Shown here one piece after another: positions 25,097-33,170 of a stretch of DNA of 64,000 nucleotides; position 1 is the stretch's first letter; every line of letters starts with the position of its first letter. The notes under the pieces were generated by a model. That model saw only the letters and a list, made by a program, of their open reading frames with translations, had not been told where the DNA came from and made no database searches. The stretch comes from Herbivorax alkaliphila. GTDB lineage: Bacteria > Bacillota > Clostridia > Acetivibrionales > Acetivibrionaceae. Where the stretch lies: positions 150,334 through 214,333 of the forward strand of contig NZ_JAVDDS010000001.1 in NCBI RefSeq assembly GCF_030848475.1, in the 5' to 3' direction. The translations under genes and the position numbers were made by a program.

Positions 25097-25516
25097 ATGT
25101 GGACTAGGAGAATACTTAAAACAAGAGCAAAATCTGTGCTAAGAGTTTCATACTGGAAAGCATTTTTAGTTAGTCTAATCATTATGATTGTTGGTGGTAA
25201 TGGCAACTCACCAAATTTCAATTGGAATTCAAATAATAGCGGTGGCTATTCTGAACAATTTTTTAACATGGGTAATTTACCCTTTATAATCTTAACAATG
25301 GTCGGAATTTTTATAGGGGCACTGATGTTCGCTTTAATATTTAGAATTTTTCTTGGTTACCCATTAGAAGTTGGAGGAAGACGCTATTTTTCTAGAGCAG
25401 CACAAGATGATGTTAACATGAATTATTTAGGCTTTAGCTTTGCAAACGGAAGATATGGTAATATTGTAAAAACAATGCTGTGGAAAGGTCAGTTACTTTT
25501 CCTTTTTCAACTTTAA
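25097..25516 (+). pseudogene. Truncated DUF975 family membrane protein
   Basis: The start is typical of DUF975 proteins (MWTRRILKTRAKSVLR, SYWKAFLVSLI), with a first membrane helix, a glycine/asparagine-rich loop and a second helix at about residues 60-85. The conserved LEVGGRRYFSRAAQ, and FSFANGRYGNIVKTMLWKG follow. The family then continues for about 100 residues with further helices (typically a PGIIKSY-type segment). Here the frame ends after LLFLFQL and a terminator hairpin follows immediately, so the 3' half has been deleted. The ribosome site AGAGGAG is intact. A truncated protein may still be made. The function of DUF975 is unknown. Confidence 0.75.
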
Positions 25517-25525
25517 TATTTTGCT

Positions 25526-25571
25526 AAAGAAAAGTAAAAGAGGACTAACGCCCCTTTTACTTTTCTTTTGT
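25526..25571 (+). terminator. Hairpin terminator
   Basis: A 15-bp stem, AAAGAAAAGTAAAAG with its complement (25554-25568), has additional GG/CC pairs next to the loop and ends in TTTCTTTTG. It directly follows the truncated DUF975 frame. Confidence 0.75.
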
Positions 25572-25650
25572 AATCCTTATCTCTTATAAATTCTAACGAT
25601 CTAATTTCTTAAAAAAATCAATGCACTTTCTTAGGTAATAAAATTAAAAT

Positions 25651-25680
25651 GAGACAAGAGAACCGTCCCCCTGTCTCTGT
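25651..25680. repeat. REP-like inverted repeat abutting the glutaredoxin stop
   Basis: GAGACA..AGAACCGTCCCCC..TGTCTC forms a short palindrome of a type widely dispersed in bacterial genomes. It ends at the glutaredoxin stop codon. A 16-mer just before it (CAATGCACTTTCTTAG, 25619-25634) recurs at 32109-32124. Confidence 0.6.
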
Positions 25681-25907
25681 CAGGAAATCAGGCTATCAAT
25701 CTTCCCCTTATCAAATCCTATTATTATTTCTCCACCTACATCAATTACAGGAACACCTCTTTGACCTGATTTGTTAATCATTTCACTTGCTGCATCTCTG
25801 TCCTTTGAAACATCAAATTCCTGAAACTGAACATTTTTTGACTCAAGATACTTTTTCACCTGTATGCAATATGGGCACGTTGGTGTTGAATAAATTTTTA
25901 CATCCAT
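25680..25907 (-). CDS. Glutaredoxin/NrdH-like small redox protein
   Basis: This 75-residue thioredoxin-fold protein has the active site CPYC at residues 11-14, the cis-proline loop GVPVI and the ending GFDKGKIDSLIS, matching the YruB/NrdH-like glutaredoxins common in anaerobes. It would exchange thiols in the cytosol, most likely receiving electrons from the adjacent thioredoxin-reductase-like flavoprotein, because many anaerobes lack glutathione. It is the last gene of a five-gene operon running ccdA, tlpA, thioredoxin-TrxR fusion, TrxR-like, glutaredoxin, only 25 bp after the TrxR-like stop. The ribosome site AAAGGAGG is ideal. Confidence 0.9.
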   Translation of the reverse strand: MDVKIYSTPTCPYCIQVKKYLESKNVQFQEFDVSKDRDAASEMINKSGQRGVPVIDVGGEIIIGFDKGKIDSLIS

Positions 25908-25932
25908 TGTAAAACCTCCTTTAATTTTTATA

Positions 25933-26805
25933 TTACAAATTTCTTATGTGATCTATCATTTTCTTGCCTGCAACAGCTCCCTGACCGACAGCTGTTGATA
26001 TCTGTTTAAAACCTCCTGTACAATCTCCAGCTGCAAAAACTCCTGGAATGTTTGTCTGCTGGTTATCGTCCACTACTATGGCATTTTTTTCAGTTACAAT
26101 CCCAAGTTTTTTTGCAAAATCTGCACTTGAAGGACTTTCGTAAGCTACGAAAAGACCATCTATCTCTTCACTTGTTCCATCTTTAAAAAATATTTTTTGA
26201 AGAACCTCTCCTCCATCAACTCTGTAAACTTTTTTGGTTACAACTTTAAACCTCTCTGCACCTTTTTCGTACTTTCCTTTTGCTTCAAGCTCTTTCCCAT
26301 TGGTAAATATAGTTATATCCTTTGTAAATGCCTCAAGCTCAATGGCTTCATGTACAGCATAATCACCGTAGCCTAATACTCCTACTTTAAGGTTGTTATA
26401 AAAAAAGCCATCACAGGTGGTACAATAACTAACACCTTTTCCTTCATAAGAATCTAGATTCTCTACCCTTACTTTTTTCAATGGTTGCCCTGTGGCAATT
26501 AAAACCGATTTAGCTTGATACTGTTCATCTGAAGTGAGAACTTTAAAATGCTCCTCCTGCTGTATTGAAATAACCTTGTCGTCAAGTATCTCAGCACCTA
26601 ATCTTTCAGCCTGTTTTTCACCCTCATCTAAAAGTTTTTTTCCACTTATAACCTCTGAAAAACCATAATAGTTTTCAATTTTTTCTGCTTTCCAAAGAGA
26701 GCTATCGTCTTGCCCTATTACAAGTGTTTTTAAATTTGCCCTTACAGTGTATAATGAAGCTGATATACCTGCAGGACCTTTTCCAATTATTATTACATCA
26801 TACAT
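25933..26805 (-). CDS. Thioredoxin-reductase-like flavoprotein with altered NAD(P)H site
   Basis: This is a low-molecular-weight TrxR homologue with an FAD motif (IIIGKGPAGISAS), a redox-active CTTCDG (canonical CATCDG) and the C-terminal FAD signature GVFAAGDCTGG. Canonical TrxB has GGGNSA and HRRxxxR for NADPH. Here the first is GYGDYAVHEA and the region after ITIF reads TNGKELEAKGK, so the arginines that bind the 2'-phosphate are absent. It may accept NADH, ferredoxin-type electrons or a different donor. I start at the ATG at 26805, which has GGGG before it; a longer open frame runs into repeat R2. It follows the fusion gene with R2 in between and probably reduces the adjacent glutaredoxin. 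Confidence 0.87.
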   Translation of the reverse strand: MYDVIIIGKGPAGISASLYTVRANLKTLVIGQDDSSLWKAEKIENYYGFSEVISGKKLLDEGEKQAERLGAEILDDKVISIQQEEHFKVLTSDEQYQAKSVLIATGQPLKKVRVENLDSYEGKGVSYCTTCDGFFYNNLKVGVLGYGDYAVHEAIELEAFTKDITIFTNGKELEAKGKYEKGAERFKVVTKKVYRVDGGEVLQKIFFKDGTSEEIDGLFVAYESPSSADFAKKLGIVTEKNAIVVDDNQQTNIPGVFAAGDCTGGFKQISTAVGQGAVAGKKMIDHIRNL

Positions 26806-26857
26806 ATGTATTATCCCCTTGTTTATTTTTTTGATTATTTTACTTTGGTGATTCCCA

Positions 26858-26950
26858 ATAAATAACATCTAATTTTCATCGTCCATAACCCATTAAATCT
26901 TCGGGATTTTGTTCTCAGGAATAGAACGTTATTTATAAGGCATTCCTTAG
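26858..26950 (+). repeat. Dispersed ~95-bp palindromic repeat, copy R2
   Basis: This is the opposite orientation to R1: AATAACAT, then TTTTCATCGTCCATAACCC and GGGATTTTGTTCTCAGGAAT, ending CGTTATTTATAAGG..CCTTAG. It lies inside the redox operon between two cotranscribed genes, where its RNA hairpin could affect message processing. Confidence 0.75.
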
Positions 26951-26989
26951 TACATTGTATATTTTAAACAAATATTTTTCAACGCCTTT

Positions 26990-28267
26990 TTACTTTCCTG
27001 TTAAAAACTTTTCCGCCATAATACTAGCTACCACTCCATCACCTGTTGCAGTGGCTATTTGTCTTACATTTTTTTCTCTAACATCTCCTACTGCGAAAAC
27101 ACCAGGAACGCTTGTTTTCATATCTTCATCTGTAATAATATATCCATATTCATTCATTTCAATTTTATCATTAATAAAATTTGTTTTAGGCTCCATTCCA
27201 ATATATACAAACAGTCCATCAGTTTCAATTTCCTGCTCTTCTTTTGTCTTTACATTTTCTATCAATGCTCCCTTTACAAAATTTTGTCCTAAAACTTTTC
27301 TCACTTCACAATCCCACATAACACTTATGTTAGGATTTTTAAACAATTCTTCTTGGGCTGCTTTTGAAGCTTGAAAATGATCTAGTTGATGAATGAGAGT
27401 AACATGCTTTACATACCTAGTAAGAAAAACAGCTTCCTCAACAGCCGAATTACCTCCTCCTATTACAAGAACATCTGCATCTTGATACATTGCTCCATCG
27501 CATGTAGCACAATAGTGTACCCCACGCCCTCTAAACTCTCTCTCTCCTTCTGCTGGAAGCTTTCTTGGTGTAGCACCTGTTGCTATTATAACTACCTTTG
27601 CATAATAATCAGCATCTTCAGTTCTTATAAATTTTTCCTCTCCATAAAGATTTAACTCGGTTAACTCTTGCATATCATCTATAACTGTACCAAAATCTTC
27701 TGCCTGTTTCTTCATATTATCCATCAAATCTACGCCTCTTACCACTCCGTTTGTGCCAGGGTAGTTTGCCACGTGAAAAGTTGATGCCACCTGTCCACCT
27801 ACAAGCCCTTCATCCACAACTATTGTAAAGAGCTTTGCACGTGCAGTGTAAATAGCTGCCGACAATCCTGCAGGACCTCCTCCTAAAATAAGAACATCAC
27901 AATATACTTTTTTTCTATTCCTAGTTAAACAAATATCTCCAATAACATTTTCAATACCAGCTTTAAGTTCTGGATTGCTTATATATCCATTTAATCTTGA
28001 GCAGACTTCCTTTCCATTTTTGAAAAAAAGTACCGTCGGACTGCTTAAAACCTTAAGTTCTTCTGCCAATTCTCTATTGTGCTGACGATATATCTTCACA
28101 AACTTTATCTTGTCTAAATATTTTTGGGAAGTTCTTTCAAATACAGGTGCAAAAGCATAACACGGTGGACAGTCATCAGAATAAAAATAAACAATTACTG
28201 GCAAATCACTTTTTAGTACAACATCTTCAAAATCTTTAGCGTTGATATACAAAATATTTTCTTTCAT
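26990..28267 (-). CDS. Thioredoxin-thioredoxin reductase fusion
   Basis: Residues 1-105 are a thioredoxin domain with active site DDCPPCYAFAP (CPPC in place of CGPC) and cis-proline SSPTVLFFKNG. Residues 110-425 are a thioredoxin reductase with GGGPAGLSAAIYTARA for FAD, CATCDG for disulfide exchange, GGGNSAVEEA for the nucleotide and GVFAVGDVREK at the C-terminus. The NADPH-specific HRRxxxR is replaced by HQLDHFQ, lacking the arginines. In known TrxR-Trx fusions thioredoxin is usually C-terminal, so an N-terminal domain is worth noting. I choose the ATG at 28267 (MKENILY), which has GGAGAGG upstream. It likely moves electrons to CcdA/TlpA or to cytosolic targets. Confidence 0.88.
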   Translation of the reverse strand: MKENILYINAKDFEDVVLKSDLPVIVYFYSDDCPPCYAFAPVFERTSQKYLDKIKFVKIYRQHNRELAEELKVLSSPTVLFFKNGKEVCSRLNGYISNPELKAGIENVIGDICLTRNRKKVYCDVLILGGGPAGLSAAIYTARAKLFTIVVDEGLVGGQVASTFHVANYPGTNGVVRGVDLMDNMKKQAEDFGTVIDDMQELTELNLYGEEKFIRTEDADYYAKVVIIATGATPRKLPAEGEREFRGRGVHYCATCDGAMYQDADVLVIGGGNSAVEEAVFLTRYVKHVTLIHQLDHFQASKAAQEELFKNPNISVMWDCEVRKVLGQNFVKGALIENVKTKEEQEIETDGLFVYIGMEPKTNFINDKIEMNEYGYIITDEDMKTSVPGVFAVGDVREKNVRQIATATGDGVVASIMAEKFLTGK

Positions 28268-28333
28268 AACACACCTCTCCATAAAGATATAGTTTTATCT
28301 TAAACCTAATGCTATTAAAAACTTATTTATTCA

Positions 28334-28981
28334 CTACTTATATCTTTCAACTGCTTCTAAAATTGTATTTTTACTTATCTGACCAGAAAATGCCTGTATT
28401 ACATACCCTTCTTTATCAATAAAATATGTTGTCGGTATGCTTCTTACATTATATCTTTGAGCAACAGCACCCTCTTTGTCAAAAAGAACTGGCAGAGTAT
28501 ATCCATTTTCATTTATAAATTCTCTAGCAGCTTCTTCTGTTTCGCCTCTATATCCATTTGTCAAATTAACCGTCAATATAACGGCATCATCACCTTCTAA
28601 AAGCTCTTTATTTGCATCATCAAAATCTGGCATTTCGGCTATGCAAGGTGGGCACCAAGAAGCCCAGAAATTTAAAATCACCATCTTCCCTCTGTAATCT
28701 GAAAGGGAAACTTCATTTCCGTCAAAGTCAGTAAGCGTAAAATCAATTGCTTCTACTCTATCTGAATCTACGCCCTCACCTTCATCAATGCTTACATCTT
28801 CATTTTCTACCATCAAATCTTCATCAGTATCTCTTTCATCTTCACCATCTGTCGTATTACTAAAAAGCATGTTACTTACCACTGAATCCGTATCTCCAAG
28901 ATGATTATAAACAAAATAGGATGATCCTAATAAAAGTACCAATACAGCCACCCATGTAATTGCCTTTTTTTTATTATTCAT
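28334..28981 (-). CDS. Membrane-anchored TlpA/ResA-like thiol-disulfide oxidoreductase
   Basis: An N-terminal signal anchor (about residues 8-27) is followed by an acidic linker rich in Asp/Glu and a thioredoxin-fold domain from about 75. The domain carries the TlpA/ResA motif NFWASWCPPCIAEMPDF, the characteristic insertion, SIPTTYFIDKEG (cis-proline) and a C-terminal ILEAVERY. Such proteins work outside the membrane, reducing disulfides in exported proteins with electrons supplied by CcdA. The ccdA gene lies immediately upstream (about 28 bp gap), so the pair forms a complete electron export chain. CPPC occurs in both this protein and the fusion thioredoxin downstream. No cytochrome c gene is visible, so the substrate may be another exported protein. 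Confidence 0.9.
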   Translation of the reverse strand: MNNKKKAITWVAVLVLLLGSSYFVYNHLGDTDSVVSNMLFSNTTDGEDERDTDEDLMVENEDVSIDEGEGVDSDRVEAIDFTLTDFDGNEVSLSDYRGKMVILNFWASWCPPCIAEMPDFDDANKELLEGDDAVILTVNLTNGYRGETEEAAREFINENGYTLPVLFDKEGAVAQRYNVRSIPTTYFIDKEGYVIQAFSGQISKNTILEAVERYK

Positions 28982-29009
28982 AATATCTTCCTTTCTTATT
29001 AAAAATTTT

Positions 29010-29693
29010 TTAAAAGTTAAATTTAATTAAGTCAAAAAACATTGCTATTCCAAAAAGTATTAATATAATCCCTGACACCATTTTTATTTTGTTACTGTGT
29101 TTTTTCAGAAAATTGAAAGCACCTTGAAGACTTTCAAACATCAATGCAGATATTATAAATGGCAAGCCAATACCTGCTGAATAAACAAGCAGTAATGCAA
29201 TTCCACTAGCCATAGTTTCTAAATTTGCTGCCTGTGCTAACACTATTCCTAGTATGGGGCCAGTACACTGGGTCCAGCTAAATCCAAAAACCATTCCTAA
29301 AACTATAGATCCCCAAAATTTCAAATTGTCAAACTTATAATTTAATCTTCTCTCCTTGCTTAAAAAACCTATATTTAGCACCCCTGTATAAAATAAGCCA
29401 AATATAATAATTATAATACTAGTTACCTTTCGTAAAATATCTTGATTTTTACTTAAAAAACCTCCAATAAATGTAGCACTAGCACCTAATACAGTAAACA
29501 AAATAGTAAAACCTAATACAAATCCTAATGAGTTAATTAAAAGCCTTGCTTTATTTTTATCTTTTTGCTCTAAAGTTCCTTCTGTATTTGTCCCGGCAAG
29601 ATAAATGAAATAAACTGGAATAAGCGGAAGGACACATGGGGATATAAATGTCAAAATTCCCTCAAAAAAAGCCAATCCATAAACCTCAATCAA
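29010..29693 (-). CDS. ccdA: CcdA-type thiol electron-transport membrane protein
   Basis: A six-helix membrane protein of the DsbD-gamma/CcdA family, 227 residues. The two family cysteines are visible: one in helix 1 (FISPCVLPLIPVY) and one in helix 4 (SWTQCTGPILG). They carry electrons from cytosolic thioredoxin to extracytoplasmic TlpA-like proteins. It is the first gene of the redox operon, followed by tlpA and the thioredoxin-TrxR fusion, which could be its donor. It begins with TTG at 29693, with AAGGTGAGA a few bases before. No cytochrome c maturation genes are nearby. Confidence 0.92.
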   Translation of the reverse strand: MIEVYGLAFFEGILTFISPCVLPLIPVYFIYLAGTNTEGTLEQKDKNKARLLINSLGFVLGFTILFTVLGASATFIGGFLSKNQDILRKVTSIIIIIFGLFYTGVLNIGFLSKERRLNYKFDNLKFWGSIVLGMVFGFSWTQCTGPILGIVLAQAANLETMASGIALLLVYSAGIGLPFIISALMFESLQGAFNFLKKHSNKIKMVSGIILILFGIAMFFDLIKFNF

Positions 29694-29845
29694 TAACTCT
29701 CACCTTCCTAACATTTAAACTTTTTATTATAAATATTAGATACCACCTAATTTTTAATTATAACATCTTTTTATTTTTATCACTTTAGAAAATTATTGAA
29801 TAAATAATGTTCTAATTATTCTTCGTACTAAATATAAATAAAGTA

Positions 29846-29943
29846 TGTGAAGTCGCTTACGCTAAAGATGAACATTAACAGCTTAATATAAAGACTCTTC
29901 TTTATCATAAAAACTTCACTTTATAGGAGATTGAATCATAGAA
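29846..29943 (+). repeat. Relic C of an IS605-right-end-like element
   Basis: It begins GTGAAGTCGCTTACGCTAAA and ends ATTGAATCATAGAA, in parallel with relics A and B. It is noncoding and lies directly upstream of the small gene operon at 29978, so it may have altered that promoter. Confidence 0.4.
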
Positions 29944-29977
29944 TTAAATAAATATATCTATAGAAAGGATTGATTGT

Positions 29978-30304
29978 ATGAGTGATTCTTTTAATAAAAA
30001 AATATCTGAGCTTTTTGGAAAAATGGACGAAAGAATACTAGAGGCAAAAATCAGTTCCGCACTCGAAATGTTAAATAATGGTGATTATGAGGAGCTGGCA
30101 AAAAAGATCAATAAAATGGACAAAGAAGAGCTTATTGAAAAAATTGATAATTTTGATGATTCAAAATTACGGGAATTAAATATCGACAAAAATGAAATAA
30201 AACAAAAAATCAACACTGCAGACGTAGATAAACTAGCTGGTCTTCTTGGAGAAAAAGGCGATATACTTGCAAAAAAATTTAAAGGCTTGTTGGATAAAAT
30301 TTAA
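29978..30304 (+). CDS. Uncharacterised small charged helical protein
   Basis: I do not recognise a named family. The 108 residues are highly charged (about 40% Lys/Glu/Asp) with no membrane helix or cysteine. The pattern is helical throughout, with heptad-like spacing (MLNNGDYEELAKKINKMDKEELIEKI). The N-terminus MSDSFNKKISELFGKM resembles the N-terminus of the next gene product (MSDDFNNRIKQLGDIL), suggesting that the two are related by ancient duplication or share a binding motif. It is the first of three tightly spaced genes ending at a terminator at 31115. The next transcript is a spore cortex hydrolase, so a sporulation role is possible but unproven. The ribosome site AAAGGATTG precedes the ATG. 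Confidence 0.75.
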   Translation: MSDSFNKKISELFGKMDERILEAKISSALEMLNNGDYEELAKKINKMDKEELIEKIDNFDDSKLRELNIDKNEIKQKINTADVDKLAGLLGEKGDILAKKFKGLLDKI

Positions 30305-30359
30305 AACTTACATCTGCATGTACTAAAAAGCACATTCTTATAGGAGGTGAATTTGTTTT

Positions 30360-30758
30360 ATGAGTGATGATTTCAACAATAGGATAAAACAACTAGGAGA
30401 CATTTTGGGCAATGAAAATATATCAGAAAATCTAATCAATATACTTTCTTTGCTGGCAAACTCCACTAAAAAAGAAAACCCTCCTGAAGATATACAAAAG
30501 GAAGCTCCCGTGCAAAACAATACAAGTAGTAAAAAAGATACACCAAAAGAAGATTTTTATAAAAACGCAGAATTAATGCGTAAAATTAAAAATGTAATGA
30601 ATGATGCTAACACCCTTGAAGACCCAAGAATTAATCTTTTAACTGCAATAAAGCCCTTTTTAAATAATAGCAGGCAAAAAAAAGTAGGAGATTGTATAAA
30701 ACTATTTCAAATGGTTCATGTAACTGACATGATGAATGATATTGAAAAAAGTATGTGA
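30360..30758 (+). CDS. Uncharacterised protein with conserved C-terminal helical module
   Basis: The 132-residue protein has an N-terminal helix pair like that of the preceding gene and a polar, lysine/proline-rich linker (about residues 38-65). Its C-terminal module reads DPRINLLTAIKPFLNNSRQKK followed by CIKLFQMVHVTDMM. I have seen similar DPR-IKP-QKK modules in uncharacterised clostridial proteins, but I know of no assigned function. There is no signal peptide or membrane helix. AGGAGGTG lies upstream of the ATG, and the stop is 13 bp before the next start, so the three genes are cotranscribed. Confidence 0.75.
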   Translation: MSDDFNNRIKQLGDILGNENISENLINILSLLANSTKKENPPEDIQKEAPVQNNTSSKKDTPKEDFYKNAELMRKIKNVMNDANTLEDPRINLLTAIKPFLNNSRQKKVGDCIKLFQMVHVTDMMNDIEKSM

Positions 30759-30771
30759 AAGGGGGACTTGA

Positions 30772-31116
30772 ATGATTTATGGCGTGGTTCCCAGACGCAG
30801 AAGATATCCTTTGAAAAATCCACGCAATTTTGCATATAATAGAACATCTTCTGATAGTACTGCAAAAAAAGTAGAAGAGATTCCTCTTCCAAATAAAGTC
30901 GATACTGTCAATGATAAGAAAGATAATGATACTGGATTTTCACACAAAAAAACCAAAACAAACAAAAGGTTATCTTTAACAGATTTTATTTCAAAACGCT
31001 TTAAAACTGATGAAATAATACTCCTTGGTTTAATTTTTCTACTTCTAGAAGAAAGAATAAATGATGATTATTTGTTAATAATACTCACATACCTTCTGAT
31101 TACTGGAATGGATTAA
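30772..31116 (+). CDS. Uncharacterised small protein with hydrophobic C-terminus
   Basis: The N-terminal 75 residues are basic and disordered-looking (VPRRRRYPLKNPR, many Ser/Thr/Lys). The last 35 residues form a hydrophobic module, TDEIILLGLIFLLLEERI followed by a short acidic turn and LLIILTYLLITGMD. This acidic-then-leucine-rich ending recurs in small uncharacterised Clostridia proteins and looks like a hairpin at a membrane or a hydrophobic oligomer. It is third in the operon, with the ribosome site AAAGGGGG and a terminator right after the stop. The role is unknown; with the sleB neighbour, spore envelope association is a hypothesis. Confidence 0.75.
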   Translation: MIYGVVPRRRRYPLKNPRNFAYNRTSSDSTAKKVEEIPLPNKVDTVNDKKDNDTGFSHKKTKTNKRLSLTDFISKRFKTDEIILLGLIFLLLEERINDDYLLIILTYLLITGMD

Positions 31117-31140
31117 GAGACTTTTAAGTCTCTTTTTTTT
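31115..31140 (+). terminator. Terminator of the three-gene operon
   Basis: A 9-bp stem, AAGAGACTT with AAGTCTCTT (31126-31134), is followed by an eight-T tract. Confidence 0.9.
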
Positions 31141-31272
31141 ATGTATTTTTACATTTATAATAATTTGATTTAAAAATAGACAAAATAGATATTATACTAT
31201 TTTGAAGTTAATAAATTAATCTAGTTTTAATGGTGAACTATTTAAATCAACAATTATAAAGGAGGATGTCTT

Positions 31273-31965
31273 TTGCGTAAAAAAATACTATTATTGATTA
31301 CAATAATTGCCACATTTATAATTACAGGTAGTTTGTATCTATATAGGGTTGAGGTATCTGAACTATATAGTTACAGTCGTGCTGCTGTATCCTATTATGG
31401 TTCTAGAAGCCAACAAGTGGTGGATATTCAAACTCGTCTGGCAAATTGGGGATACTATGATGGAAACGTTGATGGAATTTTTGGTATAAAAACTTACAGG
31501 GCTGTAAGACTATTCCAATCTACGAATGGTTTAACAGTAGACGGAATAGTGGGACCAGAAACTTTAACGGCATTAGGACTTCCAACAGGTGATACCACTC
31601 CTAACCCAGCTGACAAGGATTTAAACCTTATGGCACATATAATACATGGTGAGGCAAGAGGAGAACCATATACAGGTCAGGTAGCTGTCGGAGCAGTTGT
31701 CTTAAACCGTGTACGAGATAGCAGGTTCCCAAACACTATTGCTGGAGTTGTATACCAGCCTGGAGCATTTGATGCAGTAGCTGATGGACAAATTAACCTT
31801 CCCCCTAATGATACTTCATACAGAGCTGCACGAGATGCTCTAAATGGATGGGATCCTTCTGGTGGAGCACTTTATTACTACAACCCGGTAACTGCCCGAA
31901 GTCAATGGATATGGACAAGACCTATAATTAAGACCATAGGAAAGCATAATTTTGCCGGTCAATAA
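31273..31965 (+). CDS. sleB: Spore cortex-lytic enzyme, SleB-like
   Basis: An N-terminal signal/anchor helix (residues 5-25) precedes a peptidoglycan-binding domain (about 45-105; VVDIQTRLANWGYY and VDGIVGPETLTALG). A Hydrolase_2 (SleB/CwlJ) catalytic domain covers about 118-230, with the conserved glutamate in HGEARGEPYTGQVAVG, VLNRVRDSRFP, and ALYYYNP near the end. SleB is a lytic transglycosylase that degrades muramic-lactam cortex peptidoglycan at germination, so this gene marks a spore former. No ypeB gene follows, unlike in Bacillus. It starts with TTG at 31273 and has a near-perfect AAAGGAGGATG. The transcript is separate from the three-gene operon. Confidence 0.9.
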   Translation: MRKKILLLITIIATFIITGSLYLYRVEVSELYSYSRAAVSYYGSRSQQVVDIQTRLANWGYYDGNVDGIFGIKTYRAVRLFQSTNGLTVDGIVGPETLTALGLPTGDTTPNPADKDLNLMAHIIHGEARGEPYTGQVAVGAVVLNRVRDSRFPNTIAGVVYQPGAFDAVADGQINLPPNDTSYRAARDALNGWDPSGGALYYYNPVTARSQWIWTRPIIKTIGKHNFAGQ

Positions 31966-31974
31966 AATCCCGGT

Positions 31975-32101
31975 GCATCAAGAGCCTTTCATATAAAGTA
32001 TTTCAATGCTTCCCAAGACTTTATGTAAAAAAGTCGGCTTCGCCGATTTAAGGCTAGGGTAATCCTTTAAAGTACAGCCTTTCGGTAGACTTTTTTGATG
32101 C
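31975..32101 (+). other. Multi-branched inverted-repeat structure
   Basis: Nested complementary blocks: GCATCAA/TTGATGC (31975-31981 with 32095-32101), ATAAAGT/ACTTTAT (31993-31999 with 32018-32024), AAAAAAGTC/GACTTTTTT (32027-32035 with 32088-32096), TCGGC-TTC-GCCGA (32034-32046) and AAGGCT/AGCCTT (32050-32055 with 32076-32081). They form a closed, branched fold. It may be a structured RNA or a composite mobile palindrome. Confidence 0.5.
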
Positions 32102-32129
32102 CAGAAAGCAATGCACTTTCTTAGCCATT

Positions 32130-32159
32130 AAAAAAGGGGCACTTAAGCCCCTTTTTTTA
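32130..32159. terminator. Bidirectional terminator
   Basis: AAAAAGGGGC (32131-32140) pairs with GCCCCTTTTT (32147-32156) around ACTTAA, with T-runs in both directions. It serves sleB and the convergent membrane protein gene. Confidence 0.9.
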
Positions 32160-32164
32160 ATCTT

Positions 32165-33067
32165 TCAACTTTCTTTTTTAACTACCCTTTTTTTAAACAA
32201 CAAAAATCTTGAAAATATAAATACTGTTAACAGGATAAATAATACCGTCTTAATAATCCAATTTAATAAAATCAAAACCAAAAATCTTAAAATTCCCATG
32301 CCCTGACCTCCAGCCATAAGGGAATTTAAATACATAAGCAGTAATTGAAAAGAACAAAAAACCACATCAAATACCATCAAAAAGGCAACAACTTTCCAGA
32401 AAAAAGTGTCCGCAGCTTTTTTTCCGATTGCAAAAATTTTACCCTTAAAACTAAATGCTGCTGGATACCAAAATAGCATATATATCCTAAAAAACATAAA
32501 TCCAAAAAACAAAACAATCGCTGTAATTATTGTAAATAAAACAGCCAAACCTAAAAAGTCAAATTCCCCTTCTATTTGCCCTCTCAAAAGTGCTATAGCA
32601 GGAATTGATACCACCACCATAAAGGCAACAAATAATATAGTATAAAGTATTGTAGCTGCAGATATAAATGACATTCTCCAAAAATGCTGTTTTACACCTT
32701 TTAAATATTGACTTTTTAAAAATTCAGCATTTAAGATTCCTTTCTCTGCTTTAGATTTTTTGGACAAAAAATTATTTAAAGAATGAAAAAGTCCCGAAGA
32801 TATAAAGCCCATTAAAAATCCAGATACCACAATACCAATAAGTCCATATATTAAATATTCAATTTGAAACAAATATTTAAATGCAAACTGAATAACATAC
32901 ATCATATTATCCAGTACATTCCCACTTCTAAGTACAGACATACCTAAAACAAATGGAAAGAAAAAATAATACTCAATAATACAATAAATTAATGTTATTA
33001 AACCAAAAATTATAAGTAAATCATACCTCTTTAAAAACGGTTTAATTGCAATAAGTAATTTTTTCAT
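32165..33067 (-). CDS. Polytopic membrane protein of unknown function
   Basis: About 300 residues with six hydrophobic segments, arranged as two near N-terminal helices, a polar loop with basic residues (SKKSKAEKGILNAEFLKSQYLKG), and four further helices. The loop-helix pattern of internal membrane protein families (glycine/serine-containing helices, FWYPAAFSFKG before a cytosolic loop) recalls DUF975/glycerophosphoryl-type membrane proteins. I do not assign it. The start is taken at ATG 33067 with AGGGGAG before it; the longer frame to 33139 lacks a ribosome site. It follows tex on the same strand, about 100 bp downstream. Confidence 0.7.
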   Translation of the reverse strand: MKKLLIAIKPFLKRYDLLIIFGLITLIYCIIEYYFFFPFVLGMSVLRSGNVLDNMMYVIQFAFKYLFQIEYLIYGLIGIVVSGFLMGFISSGLFHSLNNFLSKKSKAEKGILNAEFLKSQYLKGVKQHFWRMSFISAATILYTILFVAFMVVVSIPAIALLRGQIEGEFDFLGLAVLFTIITAIVLFFGFMFFRIYMLFWYPAAFSFKGKIFAIGKKAADTFFWKVVAFLMVFDVVFCSFQLLLMYLNSLMAGGQGMGILRFLVLILLNWIIKTVLFILLTVFIFSRFLLFKKRVVKKES

Positions 33068-33170
33068 AAAAAATCTCCCCTGATATTTCTCTAAGTAAAA
33101 AACCAAACTAATTATAACATATACTAGTGGCAGCTGCAATCAATGTCGTAAATTCTCCCCCATCTCTTAT

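Noticed and set aside
26806..26868. Longer start of the second TrxR-like protein
   Set aside because: The extra codons run into repeat R2, and the ATG at 26805 has GGGG before it.
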